From positions 1 to 24,178 of the forward strand of contig CAZIFQ010000041.1 of NCBI GenBank assembly GCA_964538375.1: 24,178 nucleotides of DNA, given 5' to 3'. Both the position numbers and the translations under genes were made by a program. This DNA comes from JAUUZQ01 sp964538375. Lineage in GTDB: Bacteria; Bacteroidota; Bacteroidia; Bacteroidales; GCA-2748055. Under the pieces are notes generated by a model that saw only the letters and a program-made list of their open reading frames with translations, was not told the DNA's origin and made no database searches. Positions 15,773 through 23,152 of the stretch are shown here, one piece after another (position 1 is the first letter of the stretch; each line of letters starts with the position of its first letter).

Positions 15773-16258
15773 TTATTGCTTCAACCACTGCTTATCGGGT
15801 GTGGTGTAATCCAGAACACCTATATTCAATAGTTTTCCGATTACCAGGGCCTCCTTCAGCAGCTTTTCCCTTCTCCCCCTGGTAAGTGCGATATATCTTT
15901 GTTGGCCTTCAACAACCAGGTTCATCTTGTATGATTGAGAGGATTTTCCACTTTCGGGCAATATTAAAGGGATGGGAGCATTGCGTTTTGAACCAAGCTT
16001 TATACTTACAACAGTTACATATTGTGGTGTTGGGTATTCATGCCATTTCCCGTAATAAAACCAAAGGAAGCGATCATAATGTTTGATCCTTTTTTTTTCA
16101 ACATCTATTTTGAATCCCTTAAAAGAAATAACAAACAATCCACCCGGAGTACCAAAAATAGCGGCTTCTATGTACATCCCTGAAATAGTAAAATAAATCC
16201 CCATCAACAGGAGAAACCATGCCATCAGTCGCACATTGAAGGTTTCGTAGGTGTACAT
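15773..16258 (-). CDS. Membrane-anchored hypothetical protein with PH-like fold features
   Basis: I do not recognise a named family. The 161-residue protein has a hydrophobic hairpin of two short spans near the N-terminus (about 9-27 and 29-46). It is followed by a basic, beta-rich domain (FKIDVEKKRIKHYDRFLWFY, then YVTVVSIKLGS) that resembles bacterial PH-like domains. It ends in a helix (GRREKLLKEALVIGKLLNI). Start choice: the ATG at 16256-16258; the longer frame upstream only translates the 7-bp tandem repeat. A -7-like TATCTTGC lies just 5 bp upstream of this ATG, so the mRNA may be leaderless or the true start may be the Met at residue 12. Confidence 0.7.
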   Translation of the reverse strand: MYTYETFNVRLMAWFLLLMGIYFTISGMYIEAAIFGTPGGLFVISFKGFKIDVEKKRIKHYDRFLWFYYGKWHEYPTPQYVTVVSIKLGSKRNAPIPLILPESGKSSQSYKMNLVVEGQQRYIALTRGRREKLLKEALVIGKLLNIGVLDYTTPDKQWLKQ

Positions 16259-16262
16259 TGGT

Positions 16263-16270
16263 GCAAGATA
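16263..16270 (-). promoter_or_regulatory. Candidate -7 element for the PH-like membrane gene
   Basis: On the minus strand the bases read TATCTTGC, one or two off TAnnTTTG, immediately before the start codon at 16258. The tandem repeat at 16301-16335 lies about 30 bp further upstream. Confidence 0.35.
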
Positions 16271-16300
16271 GGATATTTTGGTAGAACGAGAGGCCGGTAT

Positions 16301-16335
16301 GCAGCGGGCAGTGTGCAGTGAGCAGTGGGCTGTAA
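16301..16335. repeat. 7-bp tandem repeat (GCAGTGN)
   Basis: Units are GCAGCGG, GCAGTGT, GCAGTGA, GCAGTGG and GCTGTAA. The tract is intergenic. The 12-mer AGTGAGCAGTGG at 16317-16328 recurs in inverted orientation at 17299-17310. Confidence 0.9.
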
Positions 16336-16529
16336 GAGGGGAAATTTTTCTCCGACCACATACCGGTTCTGGTGGAGCTGAGCTTTTTCTAATTGCAATT
16401 AGGTATGCTATATTCAAACGGTTATCAGCTCTATTATATCTTTCATCCTAAAAAAGGATTGTCCCATGTAATCAAGTGAACAATAATTGCACTTCAGATG
16501 TACTATAACTAGTTTTGGTAACCCTGAAA

Positions 16530-17294
16530 ATGAAAAGACCGTTATTTTATATCAGCATCCTGTTTTTACTCTTCATCAACGCATGTGAGATTGAACATGA
16601 GGTGATGTGTTATCCCCAGCGGGTAAAAACTGTTAGTGGAGCTGATGCAACAATAACAGCTGATTATAAATATGAGGGGAATTTGCTTGACCACATCGTT
16701 TGGAGTAATTCCCAAACCCATTATTTTTCATATAGCACAGAAGACCAGTTGGTTAAAATAGAAGAGTTTAACTATAAGCAACTCATTAAGAAAGAGTTGA
16801 GAATGGATTATGAGGGGGATCAGTTAATGCGGGTAGATAAATTTATTTCACGGCTGGACTATCAAACTCGGACTGAAGAGGATACGTCTTACCTGGCTTA
16901 TCATACCTTTGATCACAGTGGCGGCGAAGTCTCTGAAGAAGAGGTTTATATCAGAAATGATGAATCTGAGGATTTTACACTCAGGTTTAAAAAGGAATAT
17001 GACTATGATCTGTCGGGTAATATCAGCAGCATGGTTTCAATGGATGTTGTTTCCGGAGATACCGCCGAGGCCTATACGTTTTCATATGACTATCATAAAA
17101 ATCCATTTAATGCCCTGAAGCTCTATTTCAATGGGGAGAGCTTTATCAATAATGTTCTTCAAAGAGAAGACCTGGTAAACGACAAAGTGTACACCTACCA
17201 GGTCATTTATAATGCCAGTCAGTACCCCCAACAGATCAATATAAAAGAAGGTATTTTAATCCAGGTTATCACTTTTGACTATACATGTGAGTAG
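16530..17294 (+). CDS. Lipoprotein with YD/DUF4595-like beta repeats
   Basis: The 254-residue protein has a lipoprotein signal peptide ending in FINAC, with Cys19 as the acylated residue. The mature part consists of repeating beta hairpins of the type YKYEGNLLDHIVW, FSYSTEDQLVKIEEF, MDYEGDQLMRVDKF and KEYDYDLSGNISSM. These resemble the YD-like repeats of DUF4595-type Bacteroidota lipoproteins. No enzyme motif is seen, and a structural or binding role at the envelope is a guess. I chose the ATG at 16530 because it begins the signal peptide. It converges on glnS with only 14 bp between stops and no hairpin there. Confidence 0.8.
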   Translation: MKRPLFYISILFLLFINACEIEHEVMCYPQRVKTVSGADATITADYKYEGNLLDHIVWSNSQTHYFSYSTEDQLVKIEEFNYKQLIKKELRMDYEGDQLMRVDKFISRLDYQTRTEEDTSYLAYHTFDHSGGEVSEEEVYIRNDESEDFTLRFKKEYDYDLSGNISSMVSMDVVSGDTAEAYTFSYDYHKNPFNALKLYFNGESFINNVLQREDLVNDKVYTYQVIYNASQYPQQINIKEGILIQVITFDYTCE

Positions 17295-17298
17295 GTGT

Positions 17299-17310
17299 CC
17301 ACTGCTCACT
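17299..17310 (-). repeat. Inverted single copy of the 16.3-kb repeat 12-mer
   Basis: On the minus strand this reads AGTGAGCAGTGG, identical to 16317-16328. It fills the 14-bp gap between the lipoprotein and glnS and contributes the first bases of the glnS stop codon. Confidence 0.7.
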
Positions 17311-18991
17311 ACCTCTTCCACGTATCTCTCAATGCAACGGTTCTGTTGAAAACAAGCTTCTCAGCTGTACTTTCCTTGTCTACATTGAAGTACCCTAAGC
17401 GGGTAAACTGAAAGAAATCTAATGGTTTGGTATTTGCCAGGCTCGGCTCCAGGTACCCGGTGATGATCTCCAATGAACCAGGATTAAGAAAGCCCTTGAA
17501 ATCCTTGTCCTTATGGCCATCGGGTTCAGAATCAGTAAACAGGCGATCATACAACCTTATCTCTGCTTTCACGGCATGAGCAACACTCACCCAGTGAAGG
17601 GTTCCTTTTACCTTTCGGTTGGCTTCTGCTCCACCGCTTTTGGTCTCTATATCGTATGTACAATGAACCTCGGTTATCTTTCCGGTTTCATCCTTCTTGT
17701 AATCATGACACTTGATAAAATAGGCAGACTTCAGTCGTACTTCCCTGTCGGGACCCAGGCGGAAAAATTTCTTTGGAGGATCTTCCATGAAGTCGTTTCG
17801 TTCTATATATATTTCACGTGAAAAGGGGATCATCCTGGAACCCATGGATTCATCTTCAGGATTATTGATGGTCTCCATTTCTTCAGATTCTCCTTCCGGA
17901 TAATTGGTGATAATAACCTTAAGCGGGTCGAGTACTCCCATTACCCTGGGGGCCTTTTTATTCAGGTCTTCACGAACTGCAAATTCCAATAAAGAAAAAT
18001 CATTGATGGCTTCCACCTTGGTGTAGCCAATGCTATTGATAAAGTTTTTAATAGAATCAGATGAGTATCCCCTTCTTCGCATTCCACTGAGTGTAGGCAT
18101 TCTTGGATCGTCCCAACCACTCACTAATCCTTCGTTCACCATCTCGAGTAATTTCCGTTTACTTATAACGGTATAAGTGAGGTTCAGCCGGTTGAATTCA
18201 ATTTGTCTCGGACGATAAGCATCAAACATCAAATGATCCACGAACCAGTCGTATAGTGGACGATGAACTTCAAATTCCAGGGTACACAGAGAGTGTGTGA
18301 TACCCTCGAAAAAATCTGATTGACCATGCGCAAAATCATACATTGGATATACCTTCCAGGCATCTCCTGTGCGGTGATGCGGATGGTGAATGATCCTGTA
18401 AATAACCGGGTCTCTCATGTGCATATTGGGAGAAGCCATATCCACTTTAGCTCTCAACACCCTTGCTCCTTCAGGAAACTCTCCTTTGTTCATCCTGTCG
18501 AAGAGATCAAGATTCTCTTCTGATGACCGATTCCGGAAGGGACTTTCCATCCCCGGCTTCGTTGGTGTTCCCTTTTGAGAAGCAATCACCTCAGAACTTT
18601 GATCATCTACATATGCCAGGCCTTTCTTTATTAGTTCACCTGCAAATTCGTATAACTTGCCAAAATAGTCTGAGGCATAATGCTCTCTCCCTTCCCAATT
18701 GTAACCCAGCCACTTGATATCTTCTTTAATGGAATCGATGTATTCTACATCTTCTTTGACCGGGTTTGTATCGTCGAACCTGAGGTTACACATGCCTCCA
18801 TATTTCTCTGCAGTACCAAAATCAATATGGATCGCTTTGGCATGACCAATATGCAAATACCCGTTGGGTTCCGGAGGAAAGCGTGTATGAATTCTTCCTT
18901 CATTCTTCCCTTCAGCGATATCTTCTTCTACAAATGAATGTATAAAATTCACTGATTTTTTCTCTGCTGTATCTCCGGCTTTGTCTGACAT
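17309..18991 (-). CDS. glnS: Glutaminyl-tRNA synthetase
   Basis: This 560-residue class I synthetase charges tRNA-Gln directly. The HIGH motif is intact at 47-50 within PPEPNGYLHIGH, and the KMSKS motif appears as VISKRK at 275-280. The DDPRMPTLSGMRRRGY stretch and the beta-barrel anticodon domain (about 340-560) are typical of GlnRS. Length is close to E. coli (554). Together with gltX at 11998 this indicates direct glutaminylation. The ATG at 18989-18991 directly precedes the usual hydrophilic extension. The upstream region, shared with divergent folB, contains a 7-bp tandem repeat. Confidence 0.97.
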   Translation of the reverse strand: MSDKAGDTAEKKSVNFIHSFVEEDIAEGKNEGRIHTRFPPEPNGYLHIGHAKAIHIDFGTAEKYGGMCNLRFDDTNPVKEDVEYIDSIKEDIKWLGYNWEGREHYASDYFGKLYEFAGELIKKGLAYVDDQSSEVIASQKGTPTKPGMESPFRNRSSEENLDLFDRMNKGEFPEGARVLRAKVDMASPNMHMRDPVIYRIIHHPHHRTGDAWKVYPMYDFAHGQSDFFEGITHSLCTLEFEVHRPLYDWFVDHLMFDAYRPRQIEFNRLNLTYTVISKRKLLEMVNEGLVSGWDDPRMPTLSGMRRRGYSSDSIKNFINSIGYTKVEAINDFSLLEFAVREDLNKKAPRVMGVLDPLKVIITNYPEGESEEMETINNPEDESMGSRMIPFSREIYIERNDFMEDPPKKFFRLGPDREVRLKSAYFIKCHDYKKDETGKITEVHCTYDIETKSGGAEANRKVKGTLHWVSVAHAVKAEIRLYDRLFTDSEPDGHKDKDFKGFLNPGSLEIITGYLEPSLANTKPLDFFQFTRLGYFNVDKESTAEKLVFNRTVALRDTWKR

Positions 18992-19026
18992 TTTTATCGA
19001 TTTAGGGTATAAAAATAGTAATAAAT

Positions 19027-19068
19027 GTTGAGCGATAAGCGTTGAGCGTTGAGTGTTGAGTGTTTAGA
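19027..19068. repeat. 7-bp tandem repeat (GTTGAGY)
   Basis: Six units: GTTGAGC, GATAAGC, GTTGAGC, GTTGAGT, GTTGAGT, GTTTAGA. It lies between the divergent genes glnS and folB, 25 bp upstream of the folB -7 box. Confidence 0.9.
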
Positions 19069-19092
19069 GTAAGGAAATAATTGAGAATACGG

Positions 19093-19100
19093 TATCTTTA
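19093..19100 (+). promoter_or_regulatory. Candidate -7 element of the folB promoter
   Basis: TATCTTTA differs from TAnnTTTG by the last base and lies 20 bp before the folB ATG. No clear -33 TTTG is visible. Confidence 0.4.
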
Positions 19101-19120
19101 CACTACAAAAAAATAATTTC

Positions 19121-19474
19121 ATGGGATTAATACAGATTGAAGAAATGGAATTTTATGCATTCCATGGCCATTATGAAGAAGAGCAGATTGTGGGCAATCG
19201 TTTCCTGGTTGACCTGGATATTGAGACAGATATGACTGCAGCATCAGAGAGTGACCAGTTGGAGGATGCACTGAATTACCAGGCAGCATATAGGTTAGTC
19301 AGGAATGAAATGAAAAAGCACAAATCAAATTTACTGGAAAATATTGGAAAGCGAATTCTCGATGTGCTATATGAGGAATTAGGGGGGATACAAAAAGCCA
19401 CCATTAAAATCAGGAAGATGAATCCTCCTATGGGAGGTCCTATGAAGTGTGTGAGTGTAACGATGACAAGATAG
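19121..19474 (+). CDS. folB: Dihydroneopterin aldolase
   Basis: The 117-residue protein catalyses cleavage of 7,8-dihydroneopterin to 6-hydroxymethyl-dihydropterin in folate synthesis. It has the family signature FYAFHGHYEEEQ at 11-22, with Glu21 as the pterin-binding acid. It also has LLENIGKRI at 71-79 and the catalytic Lys99 in KIRKMNPPMGG. These match the Staphylococcus enzyme (Glu22, Lys100) with a one-residue offset. Length is normal. The next gene starts 2 bp after its stop, so the two are co-translated. Other folate genes are not in the window. Confidence 0.95.
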   Translation: MGLIQIEEMEFYAFHGHYEEEQIVGNRFLVDLDIETDMTAASESDQLEDALNYQAAYRLVRNEMKKHKSNLLENIGKRILDVLYEELGGIQKATIKIRKMNPPMGGPMKCVSVTMTR

Positions 19475-19476
19475 CA

Positions 19477-19644
19477 ATGGATAATAAAATATGTCCGAAA
19501 TGCGGAGCGGCATTCAGGTGTGAAGGAGATAATGATTGCTGGTGCGAAAAGGTACAAGTACATAAGAAGGAAATGATTGAAATCATGGAGCTTTATACCG
19601 ATTGTCTCTGCCCCAACTGTTTAAAAGAGTATGAAAGAGAGTAG
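19477..19644 (+). CDS. Cysteine-rich CWC family protein
   Basis: The 55-residue protein carries CPKCGAAFRC, then CWCEKV, and later CLCPNCLKEY. This is the Cys-rich CWC family pattern, two CxxC knuckles with the CWC tripeptide, likely binding zinc. Function is unknown. I chose the ATG at 19477, which starts 2 bp after the folB stop; a longer frame would overlap folB. Such small proteins are widespread in bacteria, and no role in folate synthesis should be assumed from the coupling alone. Confidence 0.85.
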   Translation: MDNKICPKCGAAFRCEGDNDCWCEKVQVHKKEMIEIMELYTDCLCPNCLKEYERE

Positions 19645-19784
19645 AGAAAGCTCTTCTTCATCTACTTCAGTTATATATTTGTCAAATATTTACAACCTTT
19701 CAAACTTTTCATTGGTCTGAATTGTATGAACTAATGTAATTTAATGGGTTCATTCAGATGTATTATTTTACAAATCTAACAGGT

Positions 19785-20339
19785 ATGAAAAAGCTATTAA
19801 TACTGACTGCGATTTTTCTTCTTTCGATGGGGAGTTTTAATCTTACAAAAAGCGCAGCACCTACCCCGGATATTATTGTCGTAAATTACTGTGGGACAAA
19901 TATGCTTGTCGACCTAGTTCTTAAAAATGATGATGTAGTTGGAATTGTAGAGTTGTATAATGATGCAGAAAATCTTACGGTGAAAATTACGTCAACTGTT
20001 GAGGATTTTCCTTTATCTGATCTCAAGGTGTATGTAGGAAGTTTTGAGAACTTCCCATACAATAAACCCGGGAATTCCAAGTGGGGACATTTTCCTTATA
20101 AATTTAGTTTCTCTGAAGACACCTACCAGCATGTATTGAGTATTCCCCTGTCTGAGTTGGATGCAAAGGTGATTGTCTCTGTCAAGGTTGAAATGGATGA
20201 AAGAAGAGGTCATGGCGAAGGACAACATCATGGAGAGGGCCAGCATCAGTCCTGCTGGGCTCATGGAAAAGAGTTTAACAAAAATGGCAATTTTGCCATG
20301 TATTTTGAATATGATATACGGGAATGTGAGGAGGAGTAG
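19785..20339 (+). CDS. Secreted hypothetical protein with His-rich insert
   Basis: The 184-residue protein starts with a signal peptide (MKKLLILTAIFLLSMGSFNL). The middle contains DLKVYVGSFENFPYNKPGNS and WGHFPYKFSF, and the end CWAHGKEFNKNGNFAMYFEYDI. This resembles a Bacteroidota family of secreted proteins whose C-terminus reads roughly AWAEG, x, F, then NWATYF; I do not know its function. Before CWAHG lies a His/Gly-rich insert with two HGEGQH copies, encoded by an 18-bp tandem duplication (20211-20246). It could bind metal ions. I chose the ATG at 19785 because it begins the signal peptide. Confidence 0.75.
   Translation: MKKLLILTAIFLLSMGSFNLTKSAAPTPDIIVVNYCGTNMLVDLVLKNDDVVGIVELYNDAENLTVKITSTVEDFPLSDLKVYVGSFENFPYNKPGNSKWGHFPYKFSFSEDTYQHVLSIPLSELDAKVIVSVKVEMDERRGHGEGQHHGEGQHQSCWAHGKEFNKNGNFAMYFEYDIRECEEE
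20211..20246 (+). repeat. In-frame 18-bp tandem duplication (HGEGQH twice)
   Basis: Two 18-bp units (20211-20228 and 20229-20246) encode the same six residues but differ at several wobble positions. The duplication is therefore not very recent, or is held at the protein level. Confidence 0.85.
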
Positions 20340-20372
20340 GCAGGTTTTTAGTAAAAAGAATCTTGAAATTTA

Positions 20373-20403
20373 TAAAAAAAAAGACGCGCCACATGGCGCG
20401 TCT
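20373..20403 (-). terminator. Terminator of the MscS gene
   Basis: AGACGCGCC (20382-20390) pairs perfectly with GGCGCGTCT (20395-20403) around ACAT. On the minus strand the stem is followed by a run of nine T's, which suits the mscS transcript ending at 20423. The CTAC extension to the right resembles one arm of GTAGAGACG-type palindromic repeats. Confidence 0.85.
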
Positions 20404-20422
20404 CTACAAACAGGTGTTTTTT

Positions 20423-21235
20423 TTACTTTATAAGGTGCACATCCTGTTGAGGATAGGGAATTGAAATTTCGTCTTTGTCGAATGCTTTCTTCACGTCTTC
20501 AGTCATACCAAAGAAAAGGTTCCAGTAATCGGGTGATTTTACCCAGACTCTCAGTTTCAAATTAACTGAGCTGTCAGCTAATGCTTCAACAACAACCATT
20601 GCTGCAGGATCTTTTAGCACCAATTCATTTCCTTGTGCCAGTTTCATTAACAATGCTTTCGATTTGTCAATATCATCACCATAACCGATACCAAAAGAGA
20701 AATCGATTCTACGTGTCTCCATCGCAGAGTAATTTTTCATGGAATTGGTTGATAAAGGGGAATTTGGAATTATTACTAACGAATTATCAGGGGTTGCTAG
20801 CACGGTATTAAAGATTTGTATTTCTTTTACCGATCCGGCATGTCCCTGCGCTTCAATGTAATCTCCCACCTTAAATGGTTTGAAGATCAGGATCATTACG
20901 CCACCTGCAAAATTCTGGAGTGTACCTTGCAAAGCAAGGCCGAGAGCAAGACCAGCAGCACCAATGAGGGCAATAAAGGAGGTCATTTGAATACCCACCA
21001 TACCCATAACGCTTATGACAAGAAGTACTTTAAGTATAATATTGAAGATACTCTTCAAAAATGGCACTAAAGTCGCATCGAGGTTGGTTCTCTTCATGAC
21101 TTTTACGATTCCTTTCGTCATGAGTTTAATAACAATCAGACCTATAATCAGGACTGCTAAGGCAAGCAATAATTTGCCTCCAATTTTCGCTGCAAGATCA
21201 AATAATTCTTCGGGTGTTACATTAAATTTTTCCAT
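20423..21235 (-). CDS. mscS: Small-conductance mechanosensitive channel, MscS type
   Basis: The 270-residue inner-membrane protein forms a tension-gated channel that releases solutes on osmotic downshock. It has three TM helices (about 20-42, 60-82, 86-118). TM3 is the pore helix AAGLALGLALQGTLQNFAGG with the Ala/Gly packing pattern, running into FKPFKVGDYIE of the beta domain. The end, ISIPYPQQDVHL, is the standard MscS C-terminus. Length is close to E. coli MscS (286). It is separated by 34 bp from the downstream end of the aldo/keto reductase gene, so the two may be co-transcribed, and it ends at a good terminator. Confidence 0.93.
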   Translation of the reverse strand: MEKFNVTPEELFDLAAKIGGKLLLALAVLIIGLIVIKLMTKGIVKVMKRTNLDATLVPFLKSIFNIILKVLLVISVMGMVGIQMTSFIALIGAAGLALGLALQGTLQNFAGGVMILIFKPFKVGDYIEAQGHAGSVKEIQIFNTVLATPDNSLVIIPNSPLSTNSMKNYSAMETRRIDFSFGIGYGDDIDKSKALLMKLAQGNELVLKDPAAMVVVEALADSSVNLKLRVWVKSPDYWNLFFGMTEDVKKAFDKDEISIPYPQQDVHLIK

Positions 21236-21269
21236 ATCTGTTTTTATATTAATAATTAATTTTACTTTA

Positions 21270-22271
21270 CTACCAGGATACTGGCCAATCTGACAATCCT
21301 TTAAAGAACATCAGCTCTTCAAAATAAGGTTTGGTTTTGGCTTCGATCGCAAGCATCTCATCTTCAGTCAGGGGCTTAAATTCGCTTGCAATTTGTATGT
21401 TTTCTTCCAGTTCAGAAATTTTATCTATTCCAATAATTGTTGTACTTACGGGGAGAGTTAGCACATATTCCATCGCTTCTTTCATTGTAAGGATTCCACC
21501 ATGGGTGAAGATCCGGTCCCTGGCTGGGATTTTCATTCCAACAATACCCATTTCCCGTTCTACAGCTGCAGGCATAAGCTTATCGATAAATGAATCATAA
21601 TGTTTATCTGCACCATTCACAGCCATGAGTATATTGTCAAAAGGATATCTTTCCAAGAGGGTTTTAAGTACCAGTGCATCTTCATGACCTGTTATTCCCA
21701 GGTGTTTCACTATTCCTTCAGATTTAGCTCTCTCCATCGCCCTGATCACTCCATCATCGGCAAACATCATATCCAGGGTATCGATTTCCCTTTTCTTTAC
21801 ATTGTGTACCTGCCATAGATCAAGGTGATCTGTTTGAAGATTCTTCAATGATTTTTCCAGCAATCTCATGGAACCATCATAGGTCCTGTCATGGGTTTTT
21901 GTTGCCAGGAAAACTTCATCACGCCTGGTTTTCAGTACCTCGCCAAAATTTCTCTCGCTGGTGCCCATAGCATCTTTCTTTTCAAGGGTTTCGGTGGCCC
22001 TTCCATATGCCGCAGCTGTATCGATATAGTTAATGCCCATATCCAGGGCCTTATGAATAATTTCGATCGCCAGTTCTGATTTGCCCGGAGTTTCAAGGAT
22101 GGCCTGACCTCCAAGACTAAATATGCCAACTTTTCTTCCGGTTTTTCCCAGGAGGCGTTGTGGAATAACCGGACCTGTTGAAGTAGCGCATGAGCTTAAT
22201 AAGGGAACCAAACTGATTGCTGCAGTTGAAGCAATCATCTTTTTAAGAAAATCTCTCCTGGTGTTTTCCAT
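21270..22271 (-). CDS. Tat-exported aldo/keto reductase lipoprotein
   Basis: The 333-residue protein has a twin-arginine signal (RRDFLKK at 5-11), a hydrophobic stretch and a lipobox ending in LSSC with Cys28. This suggests export in folded form and lipid anchoring. The rest is an aldo/keto reductase barrel with the catalytic tetrad Asp84 (YIDTA), Tyr89, Lys125 (LATKTHD) and His156 (DLWQVHN). Members of this Bacteroidota group are NADPH-dependent or of unknown substrate; export would remove it from cytoplasmic NADPH, so its cofactor supply is unclear. The ATG at 22269-22271 directly precedes the Tat motif. It lies upstream of mscS on the same strand. Confidence 0.9.
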   Translation of the reverse strand: MENTRRDFLKKMIASTAAISLVPLLSSCATSTGPVIPQRLLGKTGRKVGIFSLGGQAILETPGKSELAIEIIHKALDMGINYIDTAAAYGRATETLEKKDAMGTSERNFGEVLKTRRDEVFLATKTHDRTYDGSMRLLEKSLKNLQTDHLDLWQVHNVKKREIDTLDMMFADDGVIRAMERAKSEGIVKHLGITGHEDALVLKTLLERYPFDNILMAVNGADKHYDSFIDKLMPAAVEREMGIVGMKIPARDRIFTHGGILTMKEAMEYVLTLPVSTTIIGIDKISELEENIQIASEFKPLTEDEMLAIEAKTKPYFEELMFFKGLSDWPVSW

Positions 22272-22501
22272 TGGATTAAGTATTGGTTTCTATTCTTCTT
22301 CAAATTAAGAATATTCTGATACATATTCAACAGATTTGTGATAAGGGCATGTTGCGAATTTTTATTTAATGTTCTTATAACAGCGTATGTTTATAAAAGT
22401 TCAGATATTCTTCTGTCATTTTTTTCATGCTTAGGTGCGATAATTTGCTGTGTGGACACATTAAGGGGTAGGAGTATTTATTATTCACTAAAACTTATCT
22501 C

Positions 22502-22663
22502 ATGAAAAATGAAATTTTTGTTCACCAGATGGTATTTCAGTCCCAGCTACACTACGAAATTTGCGGCTATGATTTGAAAAATTGTCCTTGCCCGGAGGAT
22601 TGTGATTTATGTGCTGAAGCCAGTAAGCGGTCGGCGGAGCTGCATGCGAAAGCAGGATGTTGA
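22502..22663 (+). CDS. Small cysteine-rich protein (53 aa)
   Basis: A complete short frame encodes 53 residues beginning MKNEIFVHQMVFQSQLHYEI. Six cysteines (21, 28, 30, 34, 37, 53) include the compact pattern CxCxxxCxxC in NCPCPEDCDLC, which suggests a metal site. I do not recognise the family. No signal peptide is visible. The ATG at 22502 is preceded by an A-rich stretch with no clear Shine-Dalgarno site. It stands alone, divergent from the aldo/keto reductase gene and convergent with the broken nitroreductase gene. Codon use and cysteine spacing argue for a real gene; length alone does not. Confidence 0.6.
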   Translation: MKNEIFVHQMVFQSQLHYEICGYDLKNCPCPEDCDLCAEASKRSAELHAKAGC

Positions 22664-22701
22664 ATGCGCAGCATTCTCCCCCATTATTAAGTGGATTATA
22701 C

Positions 22702-23117
22702 TCAGTTTATCACCAGCTCATCCAAATTCCTTTTAGGCACATGATGCACCTCATTTTCATCGCGCCAGTATTTGATGTCTCCGTCTTTCATATCTTCGAT
22801 AACTACCTCTTCCCTAGGTTTACCGAGGGCGATGACGTGCAAGATCTCGAGGTGCTCGGGGAGCTGGAGGAGTTTGGCGAGTGATTGTTTTTTCACTGAA
22901 GCAATGATGCATCCGCCGAGGCCTTTTTCAACGGCAGTGAGCAGGATGCTTTGCGCGGCGATACCGTCGTCGCAGTAGTAGTTTGTGCATTTCTGCCTGA
23001 GGCGGACAAGCGAGCCGCGTTGATCATGTCTAGAAGCTCTTCACGGGAAACTATATGACTTTCATCGAAGCGACGGTAGCTGCGGTTTTTGAGGATAAGT
23101 GATTTGAGGGAGGTCAT
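22702..23117 (-). pseudogene. Nitroreductase-family gene with internal deletion and frameshift
   Basis: The N-terminal part (start ATG at 23115-23117) reads MTSLKSLILKNRSYRRFDES and ends at SGRNA, as in FMN nitroreductases. It then runs straight into a different frame reading TNYYCDDGIAAQSILLTAVE, KGLGGCIIAS and the normal C-terminus to 22702. The original frame meets a stop shortly afterwards. The joined pieces total about 138 residues against about 185 in the family, so roughly 50 codons between the FMN-binding N-terminus and the CDxGIAAQ segment are missing at about 22985-22992. The 22.8-23.0 kb stretch is visibly richer in G+C than its neighbours. The protein cannot be functional as read. 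A sequencing or assembly error would explain the frameshift but not the missing segment. Confidence 0.85.
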
Positions 23118-23118
23118 A

Positions 23119-23140
23119 TGCAGGAATATTGATTCCTGCA
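23119..23140. repeat. Perfect hairpin before the nitroreductase pseudogene
   Basis: TGCAGGAAT, ATTG, ATTCCTGCA forms a 9-bp stem directly upstream of the pseudogene's ATG and after the end of the lipoprotein gene. It has no T tail in either direction. Confidence 0.7.
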
Positions 23141-23152
23141 ATGATAAATAAT

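Noticed and set aside
16259..16417. Longer N-terminus for the PH-like membrane protein
   Set aside because: It translates the 7-bp tandem repeat and has no protein-like character.
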